Below, in pieces: positions 60,813-64,000 of a stretch of 64,000 bases of DNA. Each line of letters starts with the position of its first letter. Position 1 is the first letter of the stretch. The DNA comes from Halobacterium hubeiense. Its GTDB lineage: Archaea; Halobacteriota; Halobacteria; Halobacteriales; Halobacteriaceae. The notes beneath the pieces are model-generated. The model did no database searches. It was not told the DNA's origin and saw only the letters and a list, made by a program, of their open reading frames with translations. A program made the position numbers and the translations under genes. Location of the stretch: contig NZ_LN831302.1 of the NCBI RefSeq assembly GCF_001488575.1, forward strand, positions 1,612,001-1,676,000, read 5' to 3'.

Positions 60813-61742
60813 ATGTTCGTAGGGCACGCGACGTTCGCGTTCGGCGTCGTCGCGCTCGCTGCCGCCGGCCTGGGGGCGTCCAGAGAGCGCGCGCTCGCGC
60901 TCGGCGTCGCCGCCGGCCTGTTCGCGGCCGTCCCCGACGTGGACATGGCGTACGCCCTCGTCGGCCTCGTCGCCGTCGACCCCACCAGCCCGATGGCCGT
61001 CGCGCAGTCGTTCTGGGGCGCCTCCACGGTCGTCCACCGCGCGGTCACGCACTCGCTGGTCGTCGCCGTGCCCGCGGCCGCCGCGTTCGCGCTCGCGCCC
61101 ACGCACCGCCGGCTCGCCGCCGCCGCGCTCGCCGCGCTCGTCGGCGTCGTCGTCGCGGCGTCCGGCCCGCTCCCCGCCGTCATCGTCGGCCTGTTCGCGG
61201 CGGGCGGCTGGCTGGTCGCGCGCGCCGCCCACGCCTACCGCGTCCGCGGCGCCAGCCTGTTCGCGGTCGCGCTGTTCGGCCTCCTGAGCCACCCGTTCGG
61301 CGACCTGTTCACGGGCGAGCCCCCGGAGCTGTTCTACCCGCTGGGCGCCAACGCCTTCGACGGCCGCGTCGCGCTCTCGGCGGACCCGACGGTCCACCTG
61401 CTGGGCGCGTTCGGCGTCGAGCTGTTCGCCATCTGGCTGGGCGTCGCCGCCGCACTCTGGCTCACCGGCCACCGCTTGACGGAGCACGTGAACTCGCGGG
61501 CGGCGTTCGGCGCCGCGTACGCGCTCGCCGTGCTCGTGTTGCCGCCGCCGACGATCGACGCGTCCTACCAGTTCGTGTTCAGCGTCGTCGCGGTCGGCTT
61601 CGTCGGCGTCGTCCCGAACCCGCGCTTCGACGGCCGGCCGCTGTCTATGCCGTCGCTGCCCACCGCGCTCGTCACCGGGCTGGCGGCGGTCACGCTCGCC
61701 GGGCTCGCGTACGGCGTCGCGTACACCACCGGCCTCGCGTAA
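60813..61742 (+). CDS. YdjM-like metal-dependent membrane hydrolase
   Basis: 309 residues, about eight membrane segments. MFVGHATFAFGVVALAAAGL opens with the conserved His; HRAVTHSLVVAVPAA and LLSHPFGDLFTGE carry further His/Asp residues expected for the YdjM/DUF457 family. Function unknown, putative membrane-bound phosphohydrolase-like. Transcription of the next two genes may follow. Confidence 0.85.
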   Translation: MFVGHATFAFGVVALAAAGLGASRERALALGVAAGLFAAVPDVDMAYALVGLVAVDPTSPMAVAQSFWGASTVVHRAVTHSLVVAVPAAAAFALAPTHRRLAAAALAALVGVVVAASGPLPAVIVGLFAAGGWLVARAAHAYRVRGASLFAVALFGLLSHPFGDLFTGEPPELFYPLGANAFDGRVALSADPTVHLLGAFGVELFAIWLGVAAALWLTGHRLTEHVNSRAAFGAAYALAVLVLPPPTIDASYQFVFSVVAVGFVGVVPNPRFDGRPLSMPSLPTALVTGLAAVTLAGLAYGVAYTTGLA

Positions 61743-61794
61743 CTGTTCTGCCGCGGCCTCAGCACTTGTTAGGCGGGCGCCACGACGGACGAAC

Positions 61795-62439
61795 GTGGCC
61801 CGGAGTACACGCCTCGCCGCGCTCGTCCGAGCAGAGCGCGCGAACGCCGCGCTGTCGTGGGTTCTCGTCGCAGTCGTCGCCGCGTCAGTCGCCGCGAGCG
61901 CGCCCGACGACCCCGTCTGGGTCGTGTTCGCGCTCGTCACCGCCGCGGTCGCCGTCCTCCCGCCGCTGGCGTTCGGCGACGCGCGCGCCATGCTCCCGTG
62001 GGAGGTGCTCGGACTCGCCGCGCTCCCCACCGTCGGCCGCGCGCTCGCGGCCCCCGGACTGACCAACGACCTCTCGACCTACCTCGGCGTCGCGGCGCTC
62101 GCGCTCGTCGTCGCCGTCGAACTCGACGTGTTCACGCGCGTCCGGCTCACGAACTGGTTCTCGGTCGCCTTCGTCGTCGTCGCGACGATGGCGACCGCGG
62201 GCTTCCTCGCCGTGCTCGGCTGGCTCTCGGACCTGCTCGCGGGGACGGCGTTCGTCCTCCCCGCGGAGCCGCCGCTGACCGCCGCACAGGAGCGCGTCGC
62301 CGTGACCGCGCTCGTGCAGGACTTCGTCGCGGCGACCGTCGCGGGCGTGCTCGCCGCGGCGGTGTTCGTCTGGTACTTCCGACGGCACGCAGACGCCCGC
62401 CTCCGGCTCCCCGCGGAACTGGAGGTGGTCGTCGAGTGA
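61795..62439 (+). CDS. Polytopic membrane protein
   Basis: 214 residues, GTG start (MARSTRLAALVRAERANAAL). Six membrane segments, among them WVLVAVVAASVAASAP, PVWVVFALVTAAVAVLPPLA and FVAATVAGVLAAAVFVWYF. C-terminus acidic. No family assigned. TGA overlaps the next GTG start (GTGA), so the two are co-translated and may form one complex. Confidence 0.75.
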   Translation: MARSTRLAALVRAERANAALSWVLVAVVAASVAASAPDDPVWVVFALVTAAVAVLPPLAFGDARAMLPWEVLGLAALPTVGRALAAPGLTNDLSTYLGVAALALVVAVELDVFTRVRLTNWFSVAFVVVATMATAGFLAVLGWLSDLLAGTAFVLPAEPPLTAAQERVAVTALVQDFVAATVAGVLAAAVFVWYFRRHADARLRLPAELEVVVE

Positions 62440-63101
62440 AGCTCCGCGACCGCCTCGGCGTCTCCGAGCGCCGCCAGCGGCAGGCCACGCGCGGGATGCA
62501 ACTCGCGCTCGTGGCGTTCACGGCCGTCGGCGTCCTCACGTGGAACGTCGCCGTCGCCGTCAACGCCGCCGCCGCACTCGCGGTCACGCACCTCCCCGCG
62601 GTGCTGGAACGCGACTACAGCATTCCGATGGACGCCGGGCTCACGCTGTGGATTACGACCGCGGTGTTCCTACACGTGCTCGGCACGCTCGGCGTCCCCG
62701 GCGTCACGCAGAAGTTCTACGGCCCGAACCCGCCAATCTGGTGGGACCACCTCACGCACTTCCTCTCCTCGACGGTGGTCGCCGCAGCCGGCTACGCCAC
62801 CGTGCGCGCGCTCGACGAACACCACGACGACGTCGCGTTCCCGCCGAAGTTCACGTTCGTGTTCGTCGTCCTGTTCGTGATGGCGCTGGGGGTGCTCTGG
62901 GAGATACTGGAGTACGCCGCGTGGACGCTCGGCGACGCCGTCGGCGCGACCGTGCTCACCATCTACGGTGTCGACGACGTGGCGCTTGACCTCGTGTTCA
63001 ACACCGTCGGTGCGGTCGTCGTCGGCGTCTGGGGGACCGCGTACCTCGGCGACGTCACCGACGCCGTCCGCGCCAACATCGAGGCCGCCGCCGACGAGTG
63101 A
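62436..63101 (+). CDS. DUF2238/YjdF-like membrane protein
   Basis: 221 residues, GTG start at 62436 ([20 protein letters not shown]). Membrane segments with [20 protein letters not shown] and [20 protein letters not shown] match the DUF2238/YjdF family (conserved DHLTHF and WEILEYAAW). Its overlap with the previous gene indicates a pair. Function unknown. Confidence 0.82.
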   Translation: MKLRDRLGVSERRQRQATRGMQLALVAFTAVGVLTWNVAVAVNAAAALAVTHLPAVLERDYSIPMDAGLTLWITTAVFLHVLGTLGVPGVTQKFYGPNPPIWWDHLTHFLSSTVVAAAGYATVRALDEHHDDVAFPPKFTFVFVVLFVMALGVLWEILEYAAWTLGDAVGATVLTIYGVDDVALDLVFNTVGAVVVGVWGTAYLGDVTDAVRANIEAAADE

Positions 63102-63107
63102 CCTGTA

Positions 63108-63138
63108 GCCGGCGAGTAACTTTATCCGGGTCGCCGGC
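63108..63138 (+). promoter_or_regulatory. Dodecin promoter inside an 8-bp inverted repeat
   Basis: GCCGGCGA (63108-63115) and TCGCCGGC (63131-63138) are perfect arms about a TATA-like ACTTTATC (63119-63126). The ATG is 63152. An operator for a flavin- or stress-responsive factor is possible. Confidence 0.45.
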
Positions 63139-63151
63139 GAACTGTCAGGCG

Positions 63152-63352
63152 ATGGTATTCAAGAAGATTCGACTCATCGGGACCAGCGAGGAGAGCTTCG
63201 ACGCCGCCGCCGACGACGCAATCGACCGCGCGGAGGACACCCTGGACAACGTGAAGTGGGCGGAAGTACTCGAACAGGGCGTCGAAATCGCGGGCGTCGA
63301 GGGGCGACAGTATCAGGTCGAGGTCGAGGTCGCCTTCGAGCTGGAGAACTAG
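63152..63352 (+). CDS. dod: Dodecin
   Basis: 66 residues. [20 protein letters not shown], then [20 protein letters not shown] and [11 protein letters not shown] are the three strands and helix of dodecin, a 12-mer that stores riboflavin or FMN-type flavins in haloarchaea (Trp in KWAEV stacks the flavin). The TAG overlaps by 4 bases the stop of the convergent IscA-type gene. Confidence 0.95.
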   Translation: MVFKKIRLIGTSEESFDAAADDAIDRAEDTLDNVKWAEVLEQGVEIAGVEGRQYQVEVEVAFELEN

Positions 63353-63714
63353 GTCCGGAAGGACTCGCCGCAGCCGCACTCGCTCTCGACGTTCGGGTTC
63401 TGGACGTGGAAGCCGGCGCCCTGCAGCCCGCCCTCGAAGGCGAGCTGGCTGCCGCCGACGTAGTTCAGGCTGGACTGGTCGACGAACAGTCGGATGCCGT
63501 TGCTCTCGAAAATCTGGTCCTCGGGCTCGGGCTCGGGTTCGAAGCGCATCCCGTAGGAGAGGCCCGCGCAGCCGCCCTGCTGGACGTACAGCCGCAGGCC
63601 CGCCTCCGAGACGTCCATGTCTTCGCCCTCCATGAGGTCGCGGGCCTGCTCGGCCGCGGCCTCCGTGGCGGTGACCACCGTGTCTCCGTCCCCGTTCTCG
63701 ACGGTCGCGCTCAT
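63349..63714 (-). CDS. IscA/HesB-type iron-sulfur assembly protein
   Basis: 121 residues. The three conserved cysteines are present: [10 protein letters not shown] (about residue 50) and SECGCGESF near the C-terminus. [17 protein letters not shown] and [20 protein letters not shown] surround them. It transfers or carries Fe-S clusters (ErpA/IscA type). Start [14 protein letters not shown]. Convergent with dodecin. Confidence 0.93.
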   Translation of the reverse strand: MSATVENGDGDTVVTATEAAAEQARDLMEGEDMDVSEAGLRLYVQQGGCAGLSYGMRFEPEPEPEDQIFESNGIRLFVDQSSLNYVGGSQLAFEGGLQGAGFHVQNPNVESECGCGESFRT

Positions 63715-63778
63715 GTCGAATACGTTCGGGTCCCGCAGTCATAAGCGTGGTGCCACCCGACAGGGCCGCCGCGACCGG

Positions 63779-64000
63779 CTACGAGTCGTCCTCGAAGCGC
63801 GCGTCCACGCTGGCCGCGTGGGCGTCCAGCCCCTCGGCGTCAGCGAGCGTCGTCACTGTCTCCCGGAGGTCGCCGAGCGCGTCCTCGTCGAGGCGCTGGA
63901 CGGTCGTCGAGCGCAGGAACGTGTCCACGGAGAGCCCGCCAGCGACCTTCGCCTTGCCGTTCGTCGGGAGCACGTGGTTCGTGCCGGTGGCGTAGTCGCC
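63779..64000 (-). CDS. hisD: Histidinol dehydrogenase (C-terminal end, partial)
   Basis: The last 73 codons, running off the window at 64000. GDYATGTNHVLPTNGKAKVA then GGLSVDTFLRSTTVQRLDED is the C-terminal signature of HisD, which oxidises histidinol to histidine in two NAD steps. It ends VDARFEDDS. The start and the catalytic His/Glu pair are outside the window. Confidence 0.92.
   Translation of the reverse strand, partial: GDYATGTNHVLPTNGKAKVAGGLSVDTFLRSTTVQRLDEDALGDLRETVTTLADAEGLDAHAASVDARFEDDS

Overview
The window is chromosomal DNA of a halophilic archaeon (class Halobacteria). The signs are uniformly GC-rich coding sequence, acidic proteins rich in Asp and Glu, archaeal-type ribosomal proteins and RNA polymerase subunits (RpoD, RpoN, RpoK, Rpb4/F), Cdc48, GINS, PriS, TmcA, archease and RtcB, a Tat-signal secreted protein, and TATA-like boxes about 25-30 bases before many starts with almost no leader. 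The genus cannot be fixed by eye. Genes are packed on both strands; no stretch over 300 bases lacks a gene. I see no CRISPR array, IS element, phage or replication origin.

Layout: 0-5 kb holds the end of rps4, rps11 and rpoD, a promoter and tRNA-Leu(CAG), then rpl18e, rpl13, rps9, rpoN, rpoK, eno and rps2. At 5.1-11.1 kb is the isoprenoid cluster mevalonate kinase, isopentenyl phosphate kinase, RNase J and polyprenyl diphosphate synthase, interrupted by two genes on the other strand. At 11.2-17.1 kb are gltX, tmcA and the rpl7ae-rps28e-rpl24e-ndk operon. At 17.2-25.2 kb, mostly on the minus strand, are an APC permease, a two-gene MetE pair, a PrmC-like methyltransferase, an MscS channel, ksgA, a DUF655 gene, rpoF and rpl21e.

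At 25-41 kb lie small zinc and membrane proteins, an M42 peptidase, lsm-rpl37e, purF, tRNA-Leu(GAG), two transcription regulators, an MBF1 homologue, acyl-CoA dehydrogenase and panB. At 41-45.8 kb an Hsp20-like mini-protein overlaps cdc48, followed by the convergent GINS-priS pair. At 45.9-47.3 kb is a less GC-rich accessory patch with a Tat-exported protein of unknown function. At 47.3-53.5 kb are an archease/RtcB RNA-ligation neighbourhood, a frameshifted membrane-protein gene and an eIF2B-like protein. The rest holds a TrmB-type regulator, a PAC2 protein, a 5'-nucleotidase-like protein, an aminotransferase, several membrane proteins, dodecin, an IscA-type protein and the end of hisD.

Most genes are core and recognisable. 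The points most worth a second look are a composite hairpin element found after both idsA and cdc48, a GCACG/CGTGC palindrome next to TATA-like boxes of rpl21e and purF, the Hsp20-like/Cdc48 pair, the DoxX-like gene between archease and RtcB, the Tat-protein patch, enzymes with altered catalytic residues (eIF2B-like protein, nucleotidase-like protein), and short genes that are easy to miss (rpoK, rpl37e and a TTG-start zinc protein).
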